DNA of 53,714 nt, taken from positions 1 to 53,714 of the forward strand of contig CAYOBW010000014.1 in NCBI GenBank assembly GCA_964402115.1. Direction: 5' to 3'. The stretch comes from CAYOBW01 sp964402115 (GTDB lineage Bacteria > Verrucomicrobiota > Kiritimatiellia > UBA8416 > CAYOBW01). The first letter of the stretch is position 1, and each line of letters opens with the position of its first letter. Below the pieces are notes generated by a model, which searched no databases, was not told where the DNA came from, and saw only the letters and a list, made by a program, of their open reading frames with translations. A program made the translations under genes and the position numbers. Positions 1 to 8,604 of this stretch are shown here, piece by piece.

Positions 1-367
1 GTGGGTCAACCCGTGAGACACGTACGACTAGACGGCCGTGGTTGCCGGCCCCTCACCCCAACCCTCTCCCCGCCGGGGAGAGGGAGGCGCTCACGCCGGC
101 CGCGCACCCTGCAGACTCCGCCGCGTTGGCAACGGCTGGCAGCCGGCGGGGGGGCTTCCGCGCGGCGGCTCAAGCCGTCGCCAAACGGTCGTCATGCATC
201 GCACCATAAGTATATTATGGCGAATGACATGGGAGAAATGGAAGCGGGCCAACTTCCGTTTCTAGGATGAAAGGACTGACAACGCCCGCGCGTGGCGCGA
301 GCGTGGGGACCTGACGGTGACATGCAAGCGTTGGCCCCGGAGCGAACCGCTTTGACGTGCCGCCGGC
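1..367. other. Intergenic sequence with a short perfect hairpin
   Basis: I see no supportable gene here. Positions 62-84 form a perfect 10-bp stem (CCCTCTCCCC, 3-nt loop, GGGGAGAGGG), preceded by a pyrimidine-rich CCTCACCCCAA stretch. The same architecture recurs at 44997-45017, so it is probably a dispersed repeat rather than a dedicated terminator. The small open frames starting at 1 and 38 have repeat-like, arginine/proline-rich translations and are not called. Confidence 0.6.
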
Positions 368-1390
368 CTACAGCAGCGGCAGCTCGCCGCTGCGCGCGGG
401 GACGGGGAGGCCCTGGCGGCGGTAGCACAGCTCGGTCGCGACGCGGCCCTTGGGCGTGCGGTGCAGGTAGCCTTCCTGGATGAGGTACGGCTCGTACACT
501 TCCTCGATCGTGTCCGCCTCTTCGCCGACCGAGACGGCGATGGTGTTCAGCCCCACCGGCCCGCCGCCGAACTTGTGCACGATCGTCTCGAGAATGCGCT
601 TGTCCATCTCGTCGAGCCCGTACTGGTCCACGTCGAACAGCTCCAGCGCGCGGTCGGCGACGGGCTGCGTGATGCGGTTGTCGGCGCGCACCAGCGCATA
701 GTCGCGCACGCGCCGCAGCAGGTTGTTGACGATGCGGGGCGTGCCGCGCGCGCGGCGGGCGATTTCCGCCGCGCCGCCGGTGTCGATATCGACGTTCAGG
801 ATGCGCGCCGACCGCCCGACGATGGTCTGGAGGTCGTTCGCCAGGTAGTAGTCGAGCCGGCACGGCAGGCCGAAGCGCGAGCGCAGGGGCGCGGAGATCA
901 GGCCGCTGCGCGTCGTGGCGCCCACGAGGGTGAAGTGCGGCAGGTCGAGCCGGATCGAGCGCGCATTCGGCCCCTGGTCGATCATGATGTCGAGGACGAA
1001 GTCCTCCATCGCGGAGTAGAGGTACTCCTCGACCGTCCGCTGCATGCGGTGGATCTCGTCGATGAACAGGATGTCGCCCTTCTCGAGGCTGGTCAGGAGG
1101 CCGGCGAGGTCGGCGGGCTTGTCGATCACGGGGCCGGAGGTGGACTTGACGTTGACGCCCAACTCCTGGCCGAGGACATAGGCGAGGGTGGTCTTGCCGA
1201 GCCCCGGCGGCCCCGAGAGCAGCACGTGGTCCAGCACGTCGCCGCGGCGCTTGGTGGCCTCGGTCGCCAGCTCCAGCCGCTCCAGAACCTTCGCCTGGCC
1301 GACGAAATCGGCGAAACGCACGGGACGCAGCGTGAGTTCGAACTCGCGGTCCGGTTTGTTCAGCGTCTCCGTGACAAAACGTTCGGCCAT
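368..1390 (-). CDS. ruvB: Holliday junction branch-migration ATPase RuvB
   Basis: This is the motor subunit of the RuvAB complex, which drives branch migration of Holliday junctions in the cytoplasm during recombinational repair. The 340-residue product has the AAA+ Walker A GPPGLGKT at residues 60-67, Walker B ILFIDEIH at 107-114, a GATTRSG sensor segment at 147-153, and the C-terminal winged-helix region ending near RVATELCYR. The length matches the family. I chose the ATG at 1390 because the protein then begins MAERFVTETLN, as expected for RuvB, and a GGAG lies just upstream. The open frame extends to 1513, but the added residues are proline-rich and come from the intergenic repeat. Neither ruvA nor ruvC is adjacent. 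Confidence 0.97.
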   Translation of the reverse strand: MAERFVTETLNKPDREFELTLRPVRFADFVGQAKVLERLELATEATKRRGDVLDHVLLSGPPGLGKTTLAYVLGQELGVNVKSTSGPVIDKPADLAGLLTSLEKGDILFIDEIHRMQRTVEEYLYSAMEDFVLDIMIDQGPNARSIRLDLPHFTLVGATTRSGLISAPLRSRFGLPCRLDYYLANDLQTIVGRSARILNVDIDTGGAAEIARRARGTPRIVNNLLRRVRDYALVRADNRITQPVADRALELFDVDQYGLDEMDKRILETIVHKFGGGPVGLNTIAVSVGEEADTIEEVYEPYLIQEGYLHRTPKGRVATELCYRRQGLPVPARSGELPLL

Positions 1391-1500
1391 GGGGGTCTCC
1401 GGGGGTTCCGTGCGCGCTTCCACTTCGTGCGGTCTGCTTGTACCCCACCCCCCGCGAGGTTGTCGAGCACTTCTGCCCGGCGGAGGGGGTGGGGGAGGGT

Positions 1501-1560
1501 GCGCTTGCAGCATGCTGCAAGCGCACAGAATTCAGAATTCAGAATTCAGGAGTCAGGAGT
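1501..1560. repeat. 24-bp perfect palindrome followed by GAATTCA direct repeats (family D)
   Basis: Positions 1501-1524 are a perfect 24-bp palindrome centred on GCATGC. It is followed by three tandem AGAATTC units and two AGGAGTC units up to 1560. The AGAATTC/AGGAGTC part recurs at 46286-46307 (opposite orientation) and at 51657-51737 (both orientations). The site lies upstream of ruvB and of the divergent gene at 1730. Confidence 0.85.
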
Positions 1561-1729
1561 CTGCGGCCTGCGCACCCGCAGCGCGCACGGCTCACGAGGA
1601 CGTTCGCCCTCCCGGTGCGATTCCGCCATAAGGAGAACGGCCGAGAACGAAACGGCTTGCCGCGCGCGCGGGATTTGCGGACTATACCCGGACAGATAAG
1701 TGGAACATCAGTGGTTTGAGAGGATGAAG

Positions 1730-3547
1730 ATGAGGATACACGCCAGTGCTCTGACCCTTGTCGTGTGGCTGTGCGCCGTGGCCGCGCAGGCGACCCTGCT
1801 GCTTTACGAGCCGTTCGAGTACAATGTCAAACCCATCAACGGCATGAAAGGAACGGCGGAAGTTGGCTTCGCTGCCGGCTCGACCTGGTCGTACACCGGC
1901 ACCCAGACGGCTGACATTTACGCCGGCAGCATCTACCTGGGGCGCTACCCCACCCGCGGCAACCAGGCCCGCCACCGCAGCAACGGAGCGGACACGGGCT
2001 CGATCACACGCCCGATGAACGTGGTAAGCGGCAGCGGCGACCTGTGGTTCTCCTGCCTGACGAAGATCACCGTGGCTTCCCCCAGCACGAATCTGCTCAG
2101 CGGGGTCACGATCGACAACGGCACCGGCTCGGCCACGAACTTCGGCATCAAGGGCTGTGGCGTCACGGCTGGGACTGCGGGCGTACACCCGACCTTGACG
2201 TGCCTCAATGCCAACAAGAGCGTGGCGGTTGCCTCGGGGAACGGGTCGACATACATGCTGGTGGCGAAATATCCCAACCTGGGTTCCGCCGGCCAGGTCA
2301 CCAAGTTCTGGGCACTGGGCCAGCCCGAATACGAAACGCTCATGGGCAATGGCGGCGTGACCGAGACCGAGCTCGACGCCCGCATCGTTGCGAACAGCCG
2401 CACGACGCTAACGGCCGGTCCGCCCGCCCTGGCCGGTACCGAGCGGCTGCGGCTCTGGTTCATCGATCGCGTCAACGTGGGAACCGCCGACAACTACTTC
2501 GACGAGATTCGCCTGGGCACGACGCTGGCCGACGTCTTTCCCGCCCTGCCGGTGATCTGGCAGGGAACCGACAGAAGCAGTCTCTGGAGTTCGACCACGA
2601 ACTGGACGTCGCTGCAGTCGCCCACGAACGGCGCGCCCATCACCTTCACCAACAACAAACGGCTGACCAACACCAACAACCTGCCGTGGACCAGCATCGG
2701 CGCGCTGACGTTCTCCTCCGGCGGCTTCCTCATCCGCGGCAACCCGCTGACGCTCAATGGCAACATCCTCAACGCCAGCGGCGCCAACACCTGGGCCATC
2801 GATTCGAAGCTGGGCGTCGCGGTGGCCCAGACCAACGCCAGCGGCTCCAGCTCCCTGACCTTCGCCGGCCGGTTCGATTTGAACGGGCAGACGCTGACCA
2901 TCGGCGGCGACGGCGGCGGAACCACGTTCAGCGGCCCGGTCGTGGGCAGCGGCAGCCTGGTCAAGAACGGGCTCTGCTCTGTGATCTGGAGTTCCACGAA
3001 CAGCACGTGCACGGGCACGGTTACCGTGAACAACGGGCAGTTCCTCGCCACGAATGCGCGCGGCTTCGCGGCCGGCACGGCCGCCGTGCAAGTCGTCAAG
3101 ACCGCGGCCGCCGGCACGGTTCTGGGCGGCCTCGGCGGAACGTATGGCGGCCTCGTGACGATGAACACGGGCACGCTGCTGCGGCCCGGCACCGCCACCA
3201 GCGGCGCGAACGCGGTCGGCACGGTAACCTTTGCCGGCGGCCTGACGCTGACCGCCGGCGCCATCCTGGACCTCGACGTCGGCACGAAGACCGATCTCGT
3301 ACGGGTCAGCGGCGGCGTGCTGGCGGTGACGGGCCCCGTCACGGTCAAGCTCAACAGCACGCTCGACCTCAAGCCCGATGTGCCCTACGTGCTGATGGAC
3401 TGGACCGGCGCCGCCGCCCCCAGCCTGGACGCGGGCGATTTCACGCTTTCCAAGGCCGCGGCGATCAAGCAGCCGGTGAAGCTCTACGTCAAGGGCAAGC
3501 GCCTCGTGCTGCAGGCGCAGAAGACCACGCTGCTCATGTTTCGCTGA
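1730..3547 (+). CDS. Secreted autotransporter-associated beta-strand-repeat protein
   Basis: A 605-residue exported protein of unknown target. The N-terminus MRIHASALTLVVWLCAVAAQA is a clear signal peptide. Residues about 20-285 look like a jelly-roll/concanavalin-type region ending in NYFDEIRLGTTLADVFP. The second half carries beta-helix repeats of the PATR type (runs of GxLxKNGxxxVxW, TVNNGQFLA and LGGLGGTYGGLVTMNTGTLLRPG). No autotransporter barrel follows. I chose the ATG at 1730 over 1700 and 1724 because GAGAGG sits 6 nt upstream of it. The C-terminus KTTLLMFR matches the tails of the proteins at 16495 and 34660, which suggests a shared sorting tail (inference). The gene is convergent with the ABC operon, whose last stop is 7 nt away. 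Confidence 0.85.
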   Translation: MRIHASALTLVVWLCAVAAQATLLLYEPFEYNVKPINGMKGTAEVGFAAGSTWSYTGTQTADIYAGSIYLGRYPTRGNQARHRSNGADTGSITRPMNVVSGSGDLWFSCLTKITVASPSTNLLSGVTIDNGTGSATNFGIKGCGVTAGTAGVHPTLTCLNANKSVAVASGNGSTYMLVAKYPNLGSAGQVTKFWALGQPEYETLMGNGGVTETELDARIVANSRTTLTAGPPALAGTERLRLWFIDRVNVGTADNYFDEIRLGTTLADVFPALPVIWQGTDRSSLWSSTTNWTSLQSPTNGAPITFTNNKRLTNTNNLPWTSIGALTFSSGGFLIRGNPLTLNGNILNASGANTWAIDSKLGVAVAQTNASGSSSLTFAGRFDLNGQTLTIGGDGGGTTFSGPVVGSGSLVKNGLCSVIWSSTNSTCTGTVTVNNGQFLATNARGFAAGTAAVQVVKTAAAGTVLGGLGGTYGGLVTMNTGTLLRPGTATSGANAVGTVTFAGGLTLTAGAILDLDVGTKTDLVRVSGGVLAVTGPVTVKLNSTLDLKPDVPYVLMDWTGAAAPSLDAGDFTLSKAAAIKQPVKLYVKGKRLVLQAQKTTLLMFR

Positions 3548-3554
3548 ACGCCGG

Positions 3555-4226
<672 letters not shown>

Positions 4227-4231
4227 GGCTG

Positions 4232-5416
4232 TCACTCCGCGCTCCGGATCGCTTCCACCGGCCGCATCCCTGCCGCGCGCCAGGCCGGGTAGACGCCCGC
4301 CAGCAGGCCGGCGACGATGGCGCCGAGCAGGCCGTACCCGAGCAGGGCCGGCGCGATCTCCACGAGGCGCCCGGTCGGCACGTACGGCAGGATGCGCCGC
4401 AGCACCGTTTCGACGACCCGCGTGCCCAGCAGGGCCGCCAGTTCCCCGATGAAGCCGCCCACCGCGCAGATGATCGCCGTCTCGTACCACACCAGCCGGA
4501 ACACGTCGCCGCGCGAAGCGCCCAGCGCCTTCAGCACCCCGATCTCGCGCGTCCGCTCGAAGACCGACATCAGGATCGTGTTCATCACCCCGATGATCGC
4601 GACGATCACCGCCACGGCGGCCACCGAGTTGGTCAGCGCCCGCGCCGAGGACATGAGGTTGAAGATGGTGCCCTTCACCTGCGCCAGGCTCACCACCTGG
4701 ATCGCCGGCTCGTTGTAGAGATCCTCCTCGAAGGCGTGCAGCTTTCCCATGTCCTTCAGCTTGATCCCGATGCCGCTGATCTTGTTCGTCAGGTTGAAGA
4801 CGTGCTGCACGGTGCGCAGCGGCGCGAAGACGACGCCGTCGTCCTGCGACCCGGTGCGGCTGAGGATGCCGACGACCTTGAGGACCCGATCCTTGCCGGA
4901 GATGTAGATCTCGTCGCCCACGACGCGCTGTTCGAGCTCCGCCGCCTCGACGCCGAGAATGGCTTCCGCCGCGTCGGGCGCCGAGAACCACCCGCCGGAC
5001 TTGAACGCCATCCAGGGCTTCAGCTTCAGGTACGACGGTTCGATGCCCAGGTACATCGCGATCCCGCCCTGGCCCTCGTTCTTCTCGCGGTCGTAGACGG
5101 TGGTCACGAGCTGCGGCGCGATCTGCTCGATGCGCGCGTCCTTGACGATGCGCTCGTACACGGCCTGATCCATGTAGCGCAGGCCGCCGCCGCCCTTGAG
5201 CATCAGCGTCGCGGCCTCGTATGGGCAGCCCTTGGCCGTGACCAGCACCTGGTAGCCCATGCGGTCCACGTCGCGCGTCAGCGCCTGCTGGTAGCCGGCG
5301 TCGAAGCCGAGCAGGCTGATCAGCACGGCCACGGCAATGGCGACGCCGCCGATCGTCAGCGCCGAGCGCAGCCGCTTGCGGCGCAGGGATCTGAAGGCCA
5401 GGCCCGGCAGGTTCAT
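4232..5416 (-). CDS. FtsX/MacB-type ABC transporter permease
   Basis: A 394-residue inner-membrane permease. It has the family topology: a short cytoplasmic N-terminus (MNLPGLAFRSLRRKRLRSAL), TM1 at about residues 19-37, a large periplasmic domain (about 40-270), then three C-terminal TM segments (near NSVAAVAVIVAIIGVMNTIL, AIICAVGGFIGELAALLG and ALLGYGLLGAIVAGLLAGVY). The typical FtsX motif FERTREIGVLKALGASR lies between TM2 and TM3. An unusual KGCPYEA motif at 62-68, just after TM1, is a possible metal or redox site (inference). The ATG at 5416 overlaps the TGA of the lipoprotein gene by 4 nt (ATGA). The much longer open frame upstream is a shadow of the lipoprotein gene. Confidence 0.93.
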   Translation of the reverse strand: MNLPGLAFRSLRRKRLRSALTIGGVAIAVAVLISLLGFDAGYQQALTRDVDRMGYQVLVTAKGCPYEAATLMLKGGGGLRYMDQAVYERIVKDARIEQIAPQLVTTVYDREKNEGQGGIAMYLGIEPSYLKLKPWMAFKSGGWFSAPDAAEAILGVEAAELEQRVVGDEIYISGKDRVLKVVGILSRTGSQDDGVVFAPLRTVQHVFNLTNKISGIGIKLKDMGKLHAFEEDLYNEPAIQVVSLAQVKGTIFNLMSSARALTNSVAAVAVIVAIIGVMNTILMSVFERTREIGVLKALGASRGDVFRLVWYETAIICAVGGFIGELAALLGTRVVETVLRRILPYVPTGRLVEIAPALLGYGLLGAIVAGLLAGVYPAWRAAGMRPVEAIRSAE

Positions 5417-5790
5417 CGCAGTTCCAGCCCGCTGGCGTGCAGCTCGGGCGCGCCGTCCACGACCTTGAGCGCGCCTTCCACGGTCACCGTGCTGCCCACC
5501 TTCTGCGGGATGGCCAGCCCTGCCGGCGCGAGGTCCACGTGGAGCGCCGGCCCGCCGTCCGTGAGCTTGAACCAGCACCCCGACGGGCATTCCGTTTCGA
5601 TCCGTCCCTGGAGGCGTAGCGCCTTGCCGTCGAACCGCGCGGGTTCGGCCAGCACATCGCGCACGGCCGTCGTCTGGCTTAGGGCCAGGGCCGCGCCGTA
5701 GTGCTCCCGCTTCCCGCAACCGCCGGCCAGCAGGCCCAGCAGCAGGGTTGCCGTCAGCGCCGTTCCCATCCGACCTTTCCATGTACGCAT
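5413..5790 (-). CDS. Small OB-fold-like lipoprotein with a CPSGCWF motif
   Basis: A 125-residue predicted lipoprotein. The N-terminus MRTWKGRMGTALTATLLLGLLAGGC carries a lipobox with the acylated cysteine at residue 25. The mature part reads as a small beta-barrel of OB type (about residues 48-125: KALRLQGRIETEC, HVDLA, VTVEGALKV, ELHASGLEL). It contains two cysteines in CPSGCWFKL, which could form a disulfide or bind metal. It resembles DUF4920/OB-fold small exported proteins, but I cannot name a family with certainty. I chose the ATG at 5790 because AAGGAG lies about 8 nt upstream; an alternative at 5817 lacks this. The stop overlaps the start of the permease gene, so the lipoprotein and the transporter probably act together. 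Confidence 0.8.
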   Translation of the reverse strand: MRTWKGRMGTALTATLLLGLLAGGCGKREHYGAALALSQTTAVRDVLAEPARFDGKALRLQGRIETECPSGCWFKLTDGGPALHVDLAPAGLAIPQKVGSTVTVEGALKVVDGAPELHASGLELR

Positions 5791-5813
5791 CGCCTTCTCC
5801 TTATCTCTCTCTG

Positions 5814-6443
5814 TCATGCTTTGGGCTTGAATAGATCCAGCAGGAGCAGGTTCTTGAGCAGCCCGCGCAGGGTGGCCGCGAAATCCTGTCCGCTCTTCTC
5901 CGTGGGATCCTTGATTCCGCCGACGCGCGTCTGCGCGCGGTCGGCTGCCGCCGCCTGCCGGAACGCCCGGAAGTCGGCCAGGCTCAGTCCTCTGAACTGG
6001 TCCGTAAAGGCCGGCTCCCGGAAGCGCTTGGCCTCGGGGGAGGAGATCTTCTGGTAGTAGAACGCCTGGATGACGCGATTCGTGTCGGTGGCCAGGATCA
6101 GCTGCATGCCGCCGTACTTGCCCTTCTGGTTCACGCCGTGCACGTAGCCGATGGCTTGCGTGCCGCTGAGCACGGTGTAGTAGGAGTAGGGCACGTCCAG
6201 CGCTTCGTAGAGCGGGTCGAGCTTGTCGCCGAGCGCGGCTTCGAGCTGCGCGGCGGCTGCCGCGCCCCCGCGGTCCTCGATGGAGAGGAAGTCGGTGCGA
6301 TAGCCGGTCGAGGTCGGGAACAGCCGCCGGATGTCGCGGTCGGGATCGTTGAGCGTGCAGCCGGTGGCGCCGCGGGCGGCCGGGGCGGCGGCTGCCAGCG
6401 CGGCGCAGCCCAGCAAGAGGCAGGCGGTCAGATGTGCGCGCAT
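5814..6443 (-). CDS. Exported FMN-binding-domain-like protein lacking the SGAT flavinylation motif
   Basis: A 209-residue protein with a signal peptide (MRAHLTACLLLGCAALAAAA). Residues about 85-185 resemble the FMN_bind fold seen in NqrC, RnfG and NosR-like proteins: AIGYVHGVNQKGKYGGMQLILATD, then KISSPEAKRFREPAFTDQFRGLS. In canonical members this is followed by an SGAT-S/T motif whose threonine is covalently flavinylated. Here the equivalent place reads GGIKDPTEKSG (175-185), so covalent FMN attachment is doubtful; the protein may bind flavin non-covalently or have another role. It is the second gene of the operon, with its start 3 nt after the barrel gene stop and its own stop 23 nt before the lipoprotein start. 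Family assignment is moderate. Confidence 0.7.
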   Translation of the reverse strand: MRAHLTACLLLGCAALAAAAPAARGATGCTLNDPDRDIRRLFPTSTGYRTDFLSIEDRGGAAAAAQLEAALGDKLDPLYEALDVPYSYYTVLSGTQAIGYVHGVNQKGKYGGMQLILATDTNRVIQAFYYQKISSPEAKRFREPAFTDQFRGLSLADFRAFRQAAAADRAQTRVGGIKDPTEKSGQDFAATLRGLLKNLLLLDLFKPKA

Positions 6444-6446
6444 CGC

Positions 6447-7463
6447 TTAGCTCCCGAAGTAATACGCCTGCACGAGGGCGTACGTGTTCTGGCGGTCCAT
6501 CTCGACGTGGTCGTGCACCACGGCGGTGCGCAGGGTCCAGGCCCGGGTCAGGGCCCACGCGGCGCCGACACCCAGCTGGCTTGTCTCGTGGAGGTGGTCG
6601 CCGGGTTCGTCGGCCCAGTAGCGCGCCTGCACGGTCAGCATGCATGCCTGCCACGACGGGATCGTGTAGTTCGCCTCGCCGAGCAGGCCGACGACATCGT
6701 TGTTTTCGTTCTGGCCGAGGCTGACTTCCCCGCGCCACAGCCAGGGCCCCCACAGGAGCTGCGTGTCGCCGCCCACGCGCCAGAGCCGCAGGGCCTCGTC
6801 GTGGTAGTGCGGGGCGGGGATCGTGCGCATCGGTTCGGCCATCAGCACGTTGCCGAACAGGGCCGAGACGCCGGTCTGCCACTCCTGGCCCGCGCCGAAG
6901 CCCAGGCGGGAGGAGAGCAGGCCGGAGCCGTCCTTGTGCGCGAGGCCCATGCCCGAGCCGGTCTGCAGGGCCGTCTCCCAGTCCGCCGGCCCCAGCAGCC
7001 CGCGGTAGGCCACGCCCCAGTCGCTTTTGAAGCCGATGTCCGCCTCCTGCAGGGTCTGGAAGAGGGTGCCGTGCGTATCCACGGTCGGCTCGAGCCCGTA
7101 CGCCGGCGCGAAGTGGCCGGCGCGCAGGTTGTGCCCCAGCCCGGGCTTGTACTCGAGCCAGGCGTTGTGCAGCTCGAGCGCCCAGCGGTCGGCGCCCTCC
7201 GCGCGCGAGTCGTACGTGGCGCGGGCCTGGAGATCGAGCGTGAGGAAGTCGCCCGTCGCCCCCGAGAACTTGCGCAGGTATTCCGCGCCGACGCCGTTCT
7301 TCAGGTGGTGGCCGCTCTCCGTGATCCACCCGCCCTGTTCCGCATAGCCGCCCAGCAGCAGCAACTCGCGGTTGAACACCGCGCTGCCGTCGCCCAGGGC
7401 GGTCAGTCCGGCCGCCAGGCCCGCAGCCAGCACCCGGAGCCCCGTTTGCGCCGCGCGCTTCAT
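6447..7463 (-). CDS. Outer-membrane beta-barrel protein
   Basis: A 338-residue protein with a signal peptide (MKRAAQTGLRVLAAGLAAGLTALGDGSA) and then regularly alternating amphipathic strands separated by short turns and longer loops (for example LTLDLQARATYDSR, RWALELHNAWLEYKPG, QLLWGPWLWRGEVSLGQN, ACMLTVQARYWADE, TLRTAVVHDHVEMD). This is the pattern of a porin-like barrel. It ends YALVQAYYFGS rather than in a terminal phenylalanine. It is the first gene of the five-gene operon and probably supplies its outer-membrane component. The start is the ATG at 7463 with GGGAGC about 11 nt upstream. The solute is unknown. Confidence 0.75.
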   Translation of the reverse strand: MKRAAQTGLRVLAAGLAAGLTALGDGSAVFNRELLLLGGYAEQGGWITESGHHLKNGVGAEYLRKFSGATGDFLTLDLQARATYDSRAEGADRWALELHNAWLEYKPGLGHNLRAGHFAPAYGLEPTVDTHGTLFQTLQEADIGFKSDWGVAYRGLLGPADWETALQTGSGMGLAHKDGSGLLSSRLGFGAGQEWQTGVSALFGNVLMAEPMRTIPAPHYHDEALRLWRVGGDTQLLWGPWLWRGEVSLGQNENNDVVGLLGEANYTIPSWQACMLTVQARYWADEPGDHLHETSQLGVGAAWALTRAWTLRTAVVHDHVEMDRQNTYALVQAYYFGS

Positions 7464-7641
7464 GGTTCGTAATGCTCCCTGTTTAGTGTCACAACACGAG
7501 TATGCCACAGGGCGCCGTCAGAGGCCAGCGGATTCACCGCTGGTTCCAGCTTGCCCAAGGGGGGCGTTCTGTAACTTTATCGCACCGGTTGAAACCATGG
7601 GCGGCGTGCGGGTGAGGTTGCCACAACGAGCGGGGTGGGCC

Positions 7642-8409
7642 ATGACGAAGCGATGGTTGCGCGGGGCGCTGGCGGTTGGTGTGTGTCTGGGGTTGAGCGT
7701 GGCGGAAGGGGCGCGGGGCGAGGTGGCGCGTTTCGTCCGGGTGCAGGCGGAGAGCATCGCCGGCATCCGCTACGAACCCGAAAGCAGGCTCCTGACCGTG
7801 CTTTTCAAGACGGGCGAGCAGGCCACGTACGAGGGCGTGCCCGTGAACGTCTGGAACAGCAGCGGCGGGGACAAGTGGACGACGCAATTCGGTGCACTCG
7901 ATCGTGCCGCGGGCTCGGTCATGGGCACGTCCCGGCTGGAGTGGGAGAAACTCGGCAGCATCATGCCCGTGGTGGAAGGACACGCAGGCCTGACCTCCTG
8001 GCTGGGCGCATCCTTCCGGTACGGCACGGGGAAGATGGAGGGCGGTCGCGTGGCGGATTCCGACAGGATGTCGCTGCCGGCCTACGACGTCTGGGACTAC
8101 GAGTTCTCCCGGTCGGATGCCGATACCGACGGCAAGGGTTTCTGGAACCTGCGCGACGACTTCGGCGCGACCGCACCGAATTTCCGGCAGCACGCGAGCA
8201 ATGGCGCCGGGCGCGATATCTGCCTCAGTCTGACCTATCAACCCTGGCAGCACATGGGACTGGTGTTCGGCTACTCCTGGCTCACCCTGGAGGCCGATCA
8301 CGGCAGCGACGTGCTCACGTTGGCGGACGGCTCCACGGGGAATTCCCGCCTGGCGGAAGTCTCCAGCGAGAGGGAAGGCCCCTTCCTCGGGATTTACGGT
8401 CGGCTCTGA
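7642..8409 (+). CDS. Exported KTSC-like domain protein with barrel-like C-terminal half
   Basis: A 255-residue protein. Residues 1-26 form a signal peptide ending GARGE. Residues about 35-71 (ESIAGIRYEPESRLLTVLFK, then TYEGVPVNVWN) match the KTSC domain pattern of a short beta-meander with a V-P-x-x-V/W end. The remainder has alternating strands (LGASFRYGTGKMEGG, RDICLSLTYQPWQHMGLVFG, SWLTLEADHG, FLGIYGRL) that could be a small membrane barrel or half of one. It is divergent from the operon to its left. I do not know its function; the combination is unusual because KTSC domains normally occur in short cytoplasmic proteins. Confidence 0.65.
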   Translation: MTKRWLRGALAVGVCLGLSVAEGARGEVARFVRVQAESIAGIRYEPESRLLTVLFKTGEQATYEGVPVNVWNSSGGDKWTTQFGALDRAAGSVMGTSRLEWEKLGSIMPVVEGHAGLTSWLGASFRYGTGKMEGGRVADSDRMSLPAYDVWDYEFSRSDADTDGKGFWNLRDDFGATAPNFRQHASNGAGRDICLSLTYQPWQHMGLVFGYSWLTLEADHGSDVLTLADGSTGNSRLAEVSSEREGPFLGIYGRL

Positions 8410-8417
8410 GCAGGCGC

Positions 8418-8560
8418 GTAACGCCTCGGTGACGCAAGGGGACCACATGGAGCGTAACGGCCGGGGACGGCCGTCTCCATGGCGTGGGCAGGCGACGAGG
8501 CGTGGAGACGGCGGTCCCCGCCGTTAGCGCCCTCCCCCAACTGCGTCACTGAGGCGTTAC
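8418..8560. repeat. Nested palindromic intergenic element, family A, copy 1 (full length)
   Basis: The outer arms are GTAACGCCTCGGTGACGC (8418-8435) and GCGTCACTGAGGCGTTAC (8543-8560), inverted. Inner arms at 8455-8479 and 8503-8526 (TAACGGCCGGGGACGGCC... against ...GGCGGTCCCCGCCGTTA) form a second inverted pair around a loop of about 23 nt. Other copies lie at 19980-20112, 32808-32942, 46074-46190 and, as a fragment, 36352-36375. All lie between genes. The size and nested symmetry resemble non-autonomous MITE- or REP-like elements. Confidence 0.9.
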
Positions 8561-8604
8561 GCCGGCGCTTGCAGGCGGCTGGCGGGCAAGGTATGGTGCC
8601 GGCC

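Noticed and set aside
461..1699. Long open frame on the plus strand opposite ruvB
   Set aside because: It is antisense to a well-supported gene; the translation is Val/Arg/Asp-rich without motifs, as typical in GC-rich DNA.
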